DNA of 64,000 bases from Asterias rubens. Lineage: Eukaryota > Echinodermata > Asteroidea > Forcipulatida > Asteriidae. The position numbers were made by a program, and so were the translations under genes. The DNA is taken from positions 1,488,001-1,552,000 of the forward strand of contig NC_047063.1 of assembly GCF_902459465.1 (NCBI RefSeq), given 5' to 3'. The notes below the pieces were generated by a model. It was given only the letters and a program-made list of their open reading frames with translations. It searched no databases and was not told where the DNA came from. Positions 11,353 to 22,700 of this stretch are shown here, piece after piece (the first letter of the stretch is position 1; every line of letters starts with the position of its first letter).

Positions 11353-13110
11353 GTTATCTATGGATTGTGTGGTATGGGGATGTGGCATTGGATATCGTCC
11401 AATGAAAGACAAAGACAAGAGTGTGAAGACGGTAAGCGAAGATCTAACCCATTTCTTGCAGGTTCCCACCCTTGTTTATTTAAGTTTAACAGCCCCTGTC
11501 CCCACCAGATAATCAGCGACGAACTTGTTGATGTTGTCCCACATTTTTTGTTGTGCTTTCAATGTGACTTCACTCTGTCTTGGTATTTCTTGTTTTGCAT
11601 ATTGGTCGAAGCTAATGATGCTTTTTAATTAGAAGACAAATCTTTCTGGAAATTTCTTGGGGTTGAAACTTCAAAGTCGTCAGTTGTCATGTTTAATTAC
11701 AATTGTCATGATTAATTTTTTGTAAATCAAAATAAATATCTTTAGGTTTAGGGCCACGTCCTACAGTTTTGAGAGTAAAATCCAAATAAGTTCAAAGTTA
11801 AATTTGGTGGATCTTCCCTAAAAAATCTTCCTTCTTTTTCTTTTTGATGATCAATGTTTGATTTAGGAGTATAATAAACATTTTAGACAGGCTAAATGTA
11901 TATTTACATACTCCTAATATCATCATTACATCAGTTATCGGTGGTGTAGATTTTTAACCTAAAGAACCCCCTCTCATACTATAGGACTATAGGAGTGACA
12001 AAATCTGAAATTAGATTATTCTTGTCCAATCTGCATTCATTTTGGTAATCCATGTTTGATTTAGGAATATTTAATATAAGGCAATTTATACAGACTAAAT
12101 TAATATACATAATATTCATAATGACAGCATTCATCAATTCTGAATGTGTAACTATATGAGTATATGACCCAAAGCCCTTAAACATTCTTTGTAGTAAAAC
12201 AAAATACAACATACACAAACTTAGTAAAGTTGTCATGAAATAATAAACTAAAAACGAGTTGTAACAAAAGCAGTTTAACTTCCACCTAAACAAATCTGTT
12301 CATAGCCGTTGGTACCCAAACTACTGCAATGAGTAAGTTTTTGAGCGCTGCGTTAAAAGAAAAAATGAGAAAAAGATGAAACAACAGGAAAAGAAAAAGA
12401 TGAAACAGCAAGAGCAGGATATTTCCTTCTCCATGATGAAACAGAGAGAGAACAACCACTGAGAACACTGATGTCATTGATTCCTGAAGGTATGTATTAG
12501 TGGTAAGTGTAGGCCTAGAGTTAATAATAGTGTTGGCCTAGAGATAAGATTAACTCCCTTTTCTACCAGGTTTACTGCATATTGGTAGCTCCATGGTTAA
12601 CGATGATGATTCTCCCTTCGATGTCACTGATGATCAGGGGTCAATGAGTTATTTAGGACAGGTAAAGTATTGGTAAGTGAGAAAGAAACTAACACTTTTT
12701 CTCCACAGCTGAATTCTAACCATTTTTTGCAGCTCTTATTTCTGCAGGTTTTTAACTTCTTCCTTTTCAGCCAATAATATTTTTTTTGTTTTTCACAGTA
12801 TAACCGATTCTTCCTAATGCCAATGACATGTGATTGGGCATTGGTTGCTAACTCATGGGCACCATACATAATGACAGGTTTGGTAAGGTCTCAGGGTTAA
12901 CTCGTGGTGTAAATCACACTATGGCATGATGTGACCCCCAAATGCTAACCTTTCTAGATAGTTTTCTTCCCAAGTATGCAGGTGATGTTTTCCAATCTTG
13001 AAGTGACTGAACTTGCTTTTGCAGCTGATGAAGTGATGTTTACCCACAGGGACTGTGGTCTCACACAAGGTTTGGTAATGGATAAGATTATGAAAGATAG
13101 GAGTTTCTGA
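11353..13110 (+). pseudogene. Scattered exon-like pieces of an unrecognised gene
   Basis: At 11359 an ATG opens MDCVVWGCGIGYRPMKDKDK and ends at a GTAAGC donor; the C-x3-C start loosely recalls THAP fingers. At 12355-12460 a lysine/glutamine-rich coiled-coil-like stretch (KKMKQQEKKKMKQQEQD) is open. At about 12570-12660 LLHIGSSMVNDDDSPFD lies between AG and GT signals. At 12800-12885 FLMPMTCDWALVANSWAPY follows TTTTTCACAG. Frames and phases do not join into one product that I can defend, so this may be a decayed gene or transposon. Confidence 0.3.
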
Positions 13111-13567
13111 AACTACTTAGTTAATTGAACAAATACTCAACTCAAACTATGACATTTGGAAAATCATAACAATTTCAAATATTCTAGTTTGTTAAAAAAA
13201 ACAACTCAAAAAAACATGTTTTTATTACAGTTACAATATTGCAACCTCTCAAACAACTTAACCTTTTAGTTGGATCTGGTAGTCAAAAGTATTACATCAA
13301 TTGTAATTCCACAAGGCAAACAATTTGCTTTAACATAAATTGTTACAGGTATTGTTTTTTGCTCTTGAAGGAGTTCTTCAAATTTCATCTGGTATGGGGC
13401 ACTTCTATGAGGAAAATGTAGATTTGTGTTTGCAAAGGGCAGTACAGCAAAAGTAAAGACAGCAATTGCTGTGGTGGGGTCATTTCAAGGCCTGTTGTTA
13501 GATTTCTGTAGTTGAAGATAATACCTTAATCACTCTATCTCTTCATGCAAAACCACAACTTTTCAAA

Positions 13568-13835
13568 GGGTCGTGGCCAAGAAGAGCACCAGACTCGAGC
13601 TCTGGTGTTTCTGATCAGCTGAGTGTGTGTCCTTTTTTTTTTATAAGCAAGACACTTTTAAGTTCAAACCATTATTGCTCTGTCCTTCGGATGAGACGTA
13701 AAGCTGTTGGTCCCATGTGTTGTGTAATGCATGTAAAAGAACCCCATGCATTAAAAGAGAAGGGTTGTCCCCCCCTGGTAATCCTGGTTTGATTGACAGC
13801 ACCCTGTAAACCTATTGTAAGTCATCTCATTTCAG
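13568..13835 (+). repeat. tRNA-derived SINE, family S1
   Basis: The head CGTGGCCAAGAAGAGCACC and CTCTGGTGTTTCTGATCAGC is followed by the body GTCCTTCGGATGAGACGTAA, then GTGTAATGCATGTAAAAGAA and GTTTGATTGACAGCA. It ends just before the first exon-like repeat of the following array. Confidence 0.75.
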
Positions 13836-14551
13836 GGTATCCAGGGTTGTGTGAGCGCCTTGACTGAAGCCTACATTCTACTGTGCAGTGGTGGCAACAA
13901 CTGGAGCTGTTTGAAGCTGCATCTGTAGATCTGAAGGATGCTGGTGTGGAAAGTCAACAACAGTCAGCTTGGTTTAAGGTGAATGTTTTAATAATTGAGA
14001 AGAAGTTCTTCCCGCATAATTTTTGGCAAATTATAAGCAATCTGCACCTTTGGCGATATATCCAGCAGTCTCGAGTAGTTCTACCATTTCCGATACCACA
14101 ACAGCATAGCTATTTACAAATCAGACCAATGCACATCTTTTCATATTTTGAAGAAAGGTTCTTGTTCTTTAGTTTTGAAGATGTAGATATCACCATCAGT
14201 CAAAGATAGTTGCACCATTTGCATAAAGCATTCAAAACCTAGTACCCTAAATTTTGAAACAATGTATCAGCTCTTGCAATTAATTACAAATTAACAGAGT
14301 GTTATGGGCTTACTGCATGTGTCATTCCCTTCATTTCAGTGAAAACTATCCAGGGTTCTGCGAGTGCCTTGACTGGAGGCTACATTCTTAATGTGTGCCG
14401 CAGTGGTGACTACAACCAGCGCTGCATTGGTGGAGTGGAGAATACAGGTGCAGAAAGTCATCAGCAGTCAGCATGGTTTGAAAGTAATCAAAAGTTTATA
14501 TTAAATTTTAGTTGAGGAGAAGTTCTTCCCACATAATCTTCCGCAAATTAG

Positions 14552-14937
14552 TTAAAGGCATTGGACACTATTGGTAATTGTCAAAGACTAGTCTTCTCAC
14601 TTTGTGTATCTCAAAATATGCATAAAATAACAAACCTGTGAAAATTTAAGCTCAATCGGTTGTCGAAGTTGCGAGATAATAACACAGAAAAAAAAACCTT
14701 GTCAAACGAAGTTATGTGCTTTCAGATGCTTGATTTCGAAACCTCAAACTCTAAATCTGAGGTCTCAAAATCCAATTCGATGAAAATCACTTCTTTCTCG
14801 AAAACTACATTACTTCAGAGGGAGCTGTTTCTCAAACGTTTTATACTATCAACAGCTCCCCATTACTCGTTACCAAGAAAGGCATATATGCCAATAATTA
14901 TTTCAAGTAATTACCAATAGTGTCCACTGCCTTTTAA
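14552..14937. mobile_element. M1 element, complete copy inside the exon-like array
   Basis: The terminal repeats TTAAAGGCATTGGACACTAT and AATAGTGTCCACTGCCTTT flank the family core (TATGCATAAAATAACAAACC, GCTTTCAGATGCTTGATTTC). It inserted between cores 2 and 3. Confidence 0.85.
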
Positions 14938-15844
14938 CAGCTTGTCACCTTTGAAGAACTACATGGCCAGGAATTAAAAATAGTTATGAAGTATTAGTTT
15001 CCATCCCAACCAACTTCCAAACCAACAAACATCAACATCTTAAAGAACTTGCCTTCAGAGTATACTATTTTGTGTTCCTGCAATATGAAGTAAAACCCTT
15101 GTTCCTGATGAAACAATCGTTATTTTCTGATCTTGCAATTTGTTGCCAAGATATAGTATGTCAGTGCCTCACTACATGTCAAAAAATAGTTAATTGACTG
15201 CTGTGTCAGCCCTAGCAGAGTCTTTCTGGAATTTGAGAAAGACTCAGCTTAAGGGTTGAAACATCAGGCCATTAACTACGTTTTGCATTTGTACCATAGG
15301 TTTTTGGGTGGTAAGCAGTTTGCAACACCTAATTCTTGGAACTTCTAAGTTGAAACAGAATTTTTAAATATTGATTATTCGTAATGGCCCCTAAGTTTGC
15401 ATGTTAAGCATTATTTAAACTTTTTACGAGAAGTTCTTCCTATAGGATACGACATATAATAAAAGTAGTTCTACCATTTCTGAATTGACAAGAACATTAA
15501 TTGTGAAAACATGATGTATTAGTTCCCATCTCAACCAACAAACATTCACATCTCAAGGAACTTGTCTTAGGAGAACTGTTTTCTGCAACCCAAAGCAATT
15601 CCCATATTCCTTGTAATTTGTTGCAAGGATGTCTAGTAACAAAGTCTGTTTTTAACTTTATGTAGTCTTTGTCCTTTCAGTGAGAACCATCCAGGGTGCA
15701 GCGAGTGTCTTGACTGAAGGCTACCTTTTAGTGTGCAGTGGTGACTACAACAGTTGTTTGGAGCTACTTTGGTTGATCTTGAGGATGCAGGTGTAGAAGT
15801 CAACAACAGACTTCATGGTAAAAGGCAATTCAGAGTAAACATTG

Positions 15845-16220
15845 TTTGAAGGAAAGGTTCGTGTTTGGTAGTTACTCAAAACAAATATGAACTTAAAAAC
15901 TGACTTGGTAAAGAGCATTGGACAGCTGTTCATAAAACAGGGTGAGAAACGGCCCCCTCTGAAGTAGCAGAGATTTTGAGAAAAACAGTAGATTCCCACT
16001 AAAATAATAAAAGATTTCTATAGCCAGAAGTCTTTTATTCATCTGAAAGCACACAAATTCGTCCAACAAGGGTGTTTTTTTTCCCATCGATTTCTTGCAA
16101 CTTCGATGACCAATATTGAGCTCAAAGTTTCACAGGCCTGTTTTTTAATGCTTATGTTGGGATACACTAAGTGAGAAGACTGGTCTTTGACAAGAACCAA
16201 ACGTGTTCAGTGCCTTTAAG
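15845..16220. mobile_element. M1 element, degenerate copy
   Basis: It retains AACTGACTTGGTAAAGAGCA, GGTGAGAAACGGCCCCCTCT, CATCTGAAAGCACACAAATT and GAGAAGACTGGTCTTTGAC. The ends are eroded. Confidence 0.65.
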
Positions 16221-17404
16221 AATTTCAATTTGTTATTTTTTGTTTTAAAAACACCCACCCACTCGAGGTTAAAAATAACTTAATCTCAACTGAGCAAACT
16301 GTCCCTTTGAAGATCTAGATGTAATCAGTTAGTTCCATCTTAACAAACTTCACAACCAACAAACTTGCACATCTCAAGAAACTTGAGGAGTACTTTTCTA
16401 TTGAAACAAGGTTGACTTACTTCAGTAAAGGCAAAGCATTCCTTTTGTTTTTGGAATCATACGATTGTTTTAAATCCTATAAAAATGAAGGTGTTTTCGA
16501 TGAAACAAACATCTGAAAATGTCAATAAAAATGTAGTTGCATATTTTAGATACACTGAAATCCAGAGCAATTATTTTTTTGCAGTAATAATAATACCCAG
16601 AGGGAATACACAATCTGAGAAACATTATACATTAAAGAGCAACATCTACTCCATCAGATCTTTAAGTGCTACTCCTCAACATTGTGAAAAAGAGAATTTT
16701 TTTACAACCTTTTGATTCCATATTGCTCCCATCTAAACCCCACAATACCAACTTCCCAACCAACAAACTTGCATGTCTCAAGAAACTTGTCTGAGGAGTT
16801 CTGTTTTCTGCAATCAAAAAGAATTCCCCCATTCCTTGCAATTTGTTGCAATGATTCAGTTGCAGAGTCTGTTCCTCACTTGATGCCATCTTTTCCCTTT
16901 CAGTGTAAACCATCTGGAATGCAGTGAGTGCCTTGACTGAAGGCTACATTCTAGTGTGCAGTGGTGACTACAACTGGAGCTGTTTGGAGCTGCATTAAAT
17001 GGTAGATCTGGAGGGTGAAGGTATTTTTGTTTTGAAAACACCAACCAAAACAAATTCAACAGACTGCTAAAATTTACCTGGTACATTAAAGGACAGAGTA
17101 TTGCCTCAAAAGAATCAGATATTTTAGATCAATGTTCTCCAAGTTATGGAATTTTCAATGGGTTTTCTAGGCTTTCAAACATGAAACTTCCAAGTTGAAA
17201 CAGAAGAGGAATTTTTTGTCATGTTCCTCTCGGTTGTCTATAGGCCCTAGACCAATCCTGTCGGGCAAGTGCTGGGTGCCGCGCGCCACTGCTGCGGTGT
17301 CTTTGCGCCTAATGTTGTGCACAATGACATGATAAAATCTTTTTCCTTTTCACTTTTTATGGGAATTGAATGTCTTCCTCGACAATCTATACAAATTTCC
17401 CTGA

Positions 17405-17482
17405 CATGGCTACATGTCACCAAGAAAGGTTTTATGCCAATAATTATTTTGAGTAATTACCAATAGTGTCCACTGCCTTTAT
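17405..17482. mobile_element. M1 element, 3' end fragment
   Basis: It contains AAGGTTTTATGCCAATAATT and ACCAATAGTGTCCACTGCCT, the right end of the family. The left part is missing. Confidence 0.65.
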
Positions 17483-17654
17483 AAGCAGCTCTATGAACTT
17501 GGGCCCAGGTCTTGCAATAAATGGAAGAGAAACAGTAACAGAGTCTGAGTCCCAATCTATGTAAAATTTATCTTTGTTCCTGAAAAGTGTAGGTTTAATG
17601 TATGTCTTTTTAATACTTTGGAATTTGTGTGACCAGTTCTCACCTGGTGTATCC

Positions 17655-17925
17655 ATGCATAAAATAACAAACCTGTGAACATTGTGGCTGAATTGGTCAT
17701 CAAAGTTGCATGAAGATAATTAAAGAAAAAAATATTTGCACAATTTTGTGTGCTTTCAGAAGCCTTTGATTATTTGAGTGAAAAATTACCTCTTTTTCAA
17801 AAACTACTTCAGGGGTAGCCATTAATCTCACAATGTTTTATACTAGCTTTCAACAGTTGCAGTCAGTTTTGATGCTAACAATTTCTTTGAAATAATTTAC
17901 CAATAGTGTCCAGTGCTTTTAAACA
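17655..17925. mobile_element. M1 element, partial
   Basis: It contains GCATAAAATAACAAACCTGTG, TGTGTGCTTTCAGA and CCAATAGTGTCCAGTGC. The region from about 17930 to 18310 is AT-rich and holds nothing I can name. Confidence 0.6.
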
Positions 17926-18310
17926 AATTGATGATATATTTTTCCCCTTCGGGTTTGGTTTTAAACATATCCGTTGGTATGCTCAAAATGTGTATTAATT
18001 AATGTCTGAAGATTTCTTTTAAAAAAATTTAAAAAAATCAATGTTTTGTTGGTTCCTTTATTTATGTATATTATTTCTGTCTTTACTTATTGATTAATGT
18101 TTGTTTGTCTGTTTGTTTGCTTGTGGATTGACCTTACTTGGGTAATCATATACCTGTATAATTGAGTAGTTCTTGTCATCGAATTGCAGACAGTCATTAA
18201 AATGTTACATGAACTAGGTACTTTTTCAAAATGTCCACAGATTTACATTAAACTTACAGGGTTTGAAGAAAATGATAGTGGAAAGCTTCCCTTCGAATAT
18301 TACTAACTAA

Positions 18311-18517
18311 GGTTGTGTAGTTTTTTGAGAAATGAGTAAAACAAGTCACAAAATCATTTTGGTCTCATGAGACCAAAATGATTTTAGCATGTAAAATCCC
18401 CTTAACCAGTTATGACAATATACCAAAACCATAGCATAACTGGTTAATACGTTTTTACATGCTAAAACTGAGACGAAAATTATTACTTTTACTCATTTCT
18501 CAAAAACTACAGCACCT
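18311..18517. mobile_element. Nested palindromic (foldback) element
   Basis: The outer arms GTAGTTTTTTGAGAAATGAG and its near-perfect complement enclose a perfect 36-bp palindrome at 18350-18385 centred on TCATGA. A second hairpin is formed by TAGCATGTAAAA with TTTTACATGCTA and by AACCAGTTATG with CATAACTGGTT. No coding frame. Confidence 0.7.
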
Positions 18518-18719
18518 CAGTGATCTACTAGACTTGAGTCCCTAAACAGCTCACGAAGGAAGCTAAACTGGGATGGTGCGTTGGTGGCGTCATTGGTCGA
18601 CGGTGCAAGTGGCGAAAAGAAAAAATAGATAAAAAGGAAACAAACTTGGTTGTGCACCATTTACATTGTGCAGGACTGGGTTTACAGCATCCTAGAGCCA
18701 GCCAGATGTCGTAGACTCT

Positions 18720-18773
18720 AATTGCTGGCAGGGCAACCTGTTGGAATTGCTGGCAGGGCAACCTGTTGGAATG
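18720..18773 (+). repeat. Two-copy 26-bp tandem repeat
   Basis: The unit TTGCTGGCAGGGCAACCTGT plus TGGAAT is repeated head to tail without change. Confidence 0.8.
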
Positions 18774-19173
18774 CTGAGATGGATGGCGCAATGTCAAGCC
18801 CTTTTTGCGATCTTCCTATTTTGGCCACATAATGACTGTTCGTCAGGGGTGCCAAAAGCAAGCACATACAATAAAATATTTTACAAGTGCGATTTTTTGA
18901 TATCATCAAATGAGTCCAAAATATTGGTGATGGGGAACAGATGGGGCATCGTTGAAGAAATAGTGGGGCACATAGACATCAACTTAGGTGGAGGTAGGGG
19001 TGGGGGCACTTGAGGTGAAGGCTACAAAAGTAACAAAGAAGAAATGCCTTCCCAATTCTGGGATATTATTATTTTTATTATTTATTGGAGGGGCGGAGGT
19101 CAAGAATCAGGGCCCAATTTCACAGAGCTGCTTAAGCAGACAATATCTTTGCTTAGCAGAAGCATGGAGGTAG

Positions 19174-19763
19174 AATTAGAAGTGAGCAGAAAATACTACT
19201 TGACAACTTAATTTCTCTGCTAAGCCAAAATGAGTGCCCACCACTGTCGCAACAGTGTAAACTTTATGGAATGTTGTATGGTAACCTGTGTTTGCCAAGC
19301 AAGATTATGAGCTTGCGCAGACTTTATGAATTATTTGGGCCACGGTAAGACTTGTGTGCGCGTGCTGTGAGAGAGTAGACCACTCATCTTATATACCGCC
19401 CTCTGGCGGCAAGTTATAATTTACAATGCCCCGCGTGTACTGAACATGCCTAGGCCTATAAGGAGTTCATAAACAAGTCAAGTAGTCAATGTTTCCTTCC
19501 CTTGCATAGAGTATGCCTTGAGTCTTGATGGTTCCCAGAATCATAACAATGTGGAGGACAACCAGTCCCAACCACTCATAGTTGGGATGGTTTTCAGCCT
19601 GGGGCATCATAGAATAAGATAAGAAATACAACCCTCGGAAACTATTCTTAAAACTAAAAGTTACATTACGGTTACCGATTGGTCAAAGTTATTGACGAAC
19701 TCGAGTCTAGACCAATCACAGTACTCTTTATTCCAGCGGTTTGGGTGAGTCAAAACATTTAAA
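19174..19763 (+). promoter_or_regulatory. ZC3HC1: ZC3HC1 5' flank
   Basis: It contains the segment shared with 7640-7790 and, nearer the ATG, TGGTCAAAGTTATTGACG and the CCAAT-type motif GACCAATCACAGT at about 19708-19722. The start codon sits in AAAATGGCGG, a good context for translation. No TATA box is evident near the gene. Confidence 0.4.
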
Positions 19764-22700
19764 ATGGCGGAGAAGCGGAAGATTTCTGCTGCTGGAAGCG
19801 GTGCAAAACGGATTAAAGCTCTGTTCTCATCGTTCATACGGAAAGACCCAGTCAGTCCAGACAAAGAAAATAGGTGAGAAGGTTTATTTCCAGGCTAAAA
19901 TTCCGCATTCGGCCCTCACTTTATTTCCGTTTATAGCTTAAAATCAATATTTTATTATTCTAACTAGCGTCATTACTCGTACGTATATATGAGTAATGAC
20001 GCTAGTTAGTGTCATCTACCTCCATGGTGTCATACATCATTACAATTACATGTCATGATATGTTATCAACCAGTCCATACCATCAATTGTCCACCCTCAT
20101 TCATAGTCGTATCCTCGTGTACCCTATATTCACGCACTGAAGAATTGAGATAGAATTTTAGTTTAATTAACAGAACCAAGAACAACTTTGACTTGAGCTT
20201 TATTTTTATTTGTCCGAAGTCATAGCCCGCCTGACTCCTGAGAGGAGAATTTCAAGCCCGTAGAACGCCATCGAAGCACAACAGAGGTCGTCGTATGCAA
20301 ATGACCCAAATTTGTCGGCATACGTTTTGCGTCACATAAATTCACGCACTTGTTTTGAAACGGCAATACGGGGACCCTTTCTATGCCGCCTTTTCTTCTA
20401 TTCTAAGCACTCGAGTCCGTGCAGCGGGGAAACTAGAAGGCCAAAACTGCCAGTTATAACTATTTACCCTATCAATTGTTGGGGTTTTACCAGGCTAATT
20501 AGCTGAACCCCCATCTTACACCCGGCCAGTCTGTGGTGAAGCCATCAACTTACAAAAGTAAGTTATACAACACTAAAATGCTGTTTTTTCATAGTTCATT
20601 GTATTATAACAAATTATGAATAATAAATGAGTGTATTTTTTAGTAAATAAGGCTTCTGATGTTTTTGGGGTGTTTTTTTTAACCCACGTGCAATTTACAA
20701 TAAAATCGTAATTTCTGGAAATTTGCCTATAAGGCGCACGTCCACTTCAATCTTTCACAGTTTTTTGTATCCCCTCTGTTATGTAAAAATCATGTGATCT
20801 TGTAATTGAAGTAGTGAAGTATGGCAGACAACGAACGCAAAGAACTTTCAGGGTGTTTTAAGTGTTTTTGTCAACCATTTTAGCAGAGGCATATTTTGTG
20901 TTTAGTCTAAAGGTAAGATTTTCTACTAAAATTATAGATTATCTAAAATATCAACCAGAAAGGCTACGATTTGTCCCATCTTTGCAGGAGATTGAAGATT
21001 ATGTTGTATACTTTCATGAAATAAAAAAACTATGTCATTGCGTATTGTAAACAAAAAGTTACGCGGCGGGAATAGTGCCTGCAGGAATATTTGTAACGCG
21101 CAGATTTGGGGTATCAGAGGATACATAAATAAATGTTTTCAAACCCAAACTTTGAGTTTGATTCACATTTACCGCGAGACTGTGCACGCTCCACCGATGA
21201 CAGAAGCTCTGCTGTTTACTCACGGTCTGTTTTTTCATCTGGCTTAATCATGCTGAGAATGACGTTTCCTGTCGTAATGCTCAAAGTTATTATTTATTAT
21301 TATTAAAGTCAAAGTCAAACATTTGATGAATTTTGGTATAGAAATATAGCCTATAGGGATAGTGCATTATAATGCCAACAATTAAATGAATGAGTCTAAT
21401 ATTATAAGAAACGGCATCCGACCTCTAAATTTCAAAACAAAATTATAATCTGGTACTGTGCTAGATTGAGTTTCATTCTCCTTTCCTTTAGTAGTCACTA
21501 GATAGATCACTTGATGTGGTTGCTAGGGATTCTATGGTGTGATGGTGTGCCAGTATGGGGACAAAATTAAATAATTTTAAGTTGGGTTGTTCTAAAACCC
21601 CCACGACCCCCTCAACCATGACTTGTGTGCAATTTTTTGGCCAATCCGAGATTAGTATCCCAATTGGGAACCTGCGTTTACCGCCCGAGTACGATTACGG
21701 CCAACTCATTACGTGATGATCAGGCAGACCCATTTCCAGTCAATCGCTCCCGTCCTGTGTATTACACCACAGAGAAAGGACAACGTTGCTCTATGCGGAG
21801 CTAGCTCGAGGACCCGACCGATGGCCCACATGTGTTTTTGGGGTTCCCAATCGGTGTGCACGTGACGTGCGGAATCGGAGAGTAAATACTCCCATGTGGC
21901 TGATGCAGATATAACTGCAGTCTCAGACTTAATATCAAGTCTAGTCGTGGAAGGAAGTTGTGTCGCGGATCACACACTGTGAGCTCTAAATCGGGGACTT
22001 ACTCTTACTCGGCCGTAAAGCAACATTTTTATTAATTCGGAATTGGGACATTCTTCGAACACGGGGCGGACGTCGAGTGGTTTTGGGTCGACGGGGTTTT
22101 AGAACAACCCTTTTAAGTGAAAATGAAGAAAAAAACCCTTTTTGAACTAACTGCAGACAGTTAATAAACTCTGACAAATGTAATAAATAATATGTCTACA
22201 TTAGAGAGAAAATATAACAGATTGGTTGATTACCCCTGAAACCAAACATTGCTGTTCTGAAATAAGGGAAAACATACTGTTTTGAAGTGAGTACTGTTTT
22301 GAAACGACAGTGAGTACCGAGCAGTTCTGGAAGATATTTTTTAGTTTAACTCAACAATAGGGCAATACAAGCATCATGAATGCATGTGAGTGTGTGGGAT
22401 AAGTTTTGGTTGTGTAGTACAAAGGAAACTTCAGTTATTGATGGCTAACAGTCGTAAAACTTTAATTTATCTACGCCGATTTTTAAAACGTATAGCGTTA
22501 AGGATGCCCAAAATATTAGACCCTTATAAGGCTCATGGAGGAGCCTTATAGTTTCTAGAAGTACTTGTTGAGCTGTTAATGGCTCTCTTTTAATATCGGT
22601 CTCATCACTGTGGGATGTTAAAAGAGAGCCATTAACAGCTCAACAAGGTAGGCTACTTGATAACTTGCTCGTTTTCGAAGGTGCACGGCGTTCTCATAAT

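Larger units (their letters stand above)
13836..17002 (+). pseudogene. Array of four decayed exon-like repeats, family unknown
   Basis: Four related cores start right after a TTTCAG acceptor, at 13836, 14340, 15681 and 16904. Each shares AGTGCCTTGACTGAAGGCTA and CAGTGGTGACTACAACTGG (or close variants). Core 2 stays open: IQGSASALTGGYILNVC, then SGDYNQRC, then GAESHQQSAWFE. Core 1 needs one frameshift to reach DLKDAGVESQQQSAWFK, which ends at a GTGAAT donor. Cores 3 and 4 have stops. Between them GAGAAGTTCTTCCC and CAACCAACAAAC(A/T)T segments also recur. It therefore looks like duplicated exon-plus-intron units that decayed. I do not recognise the protein. Confidence 0.45.
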
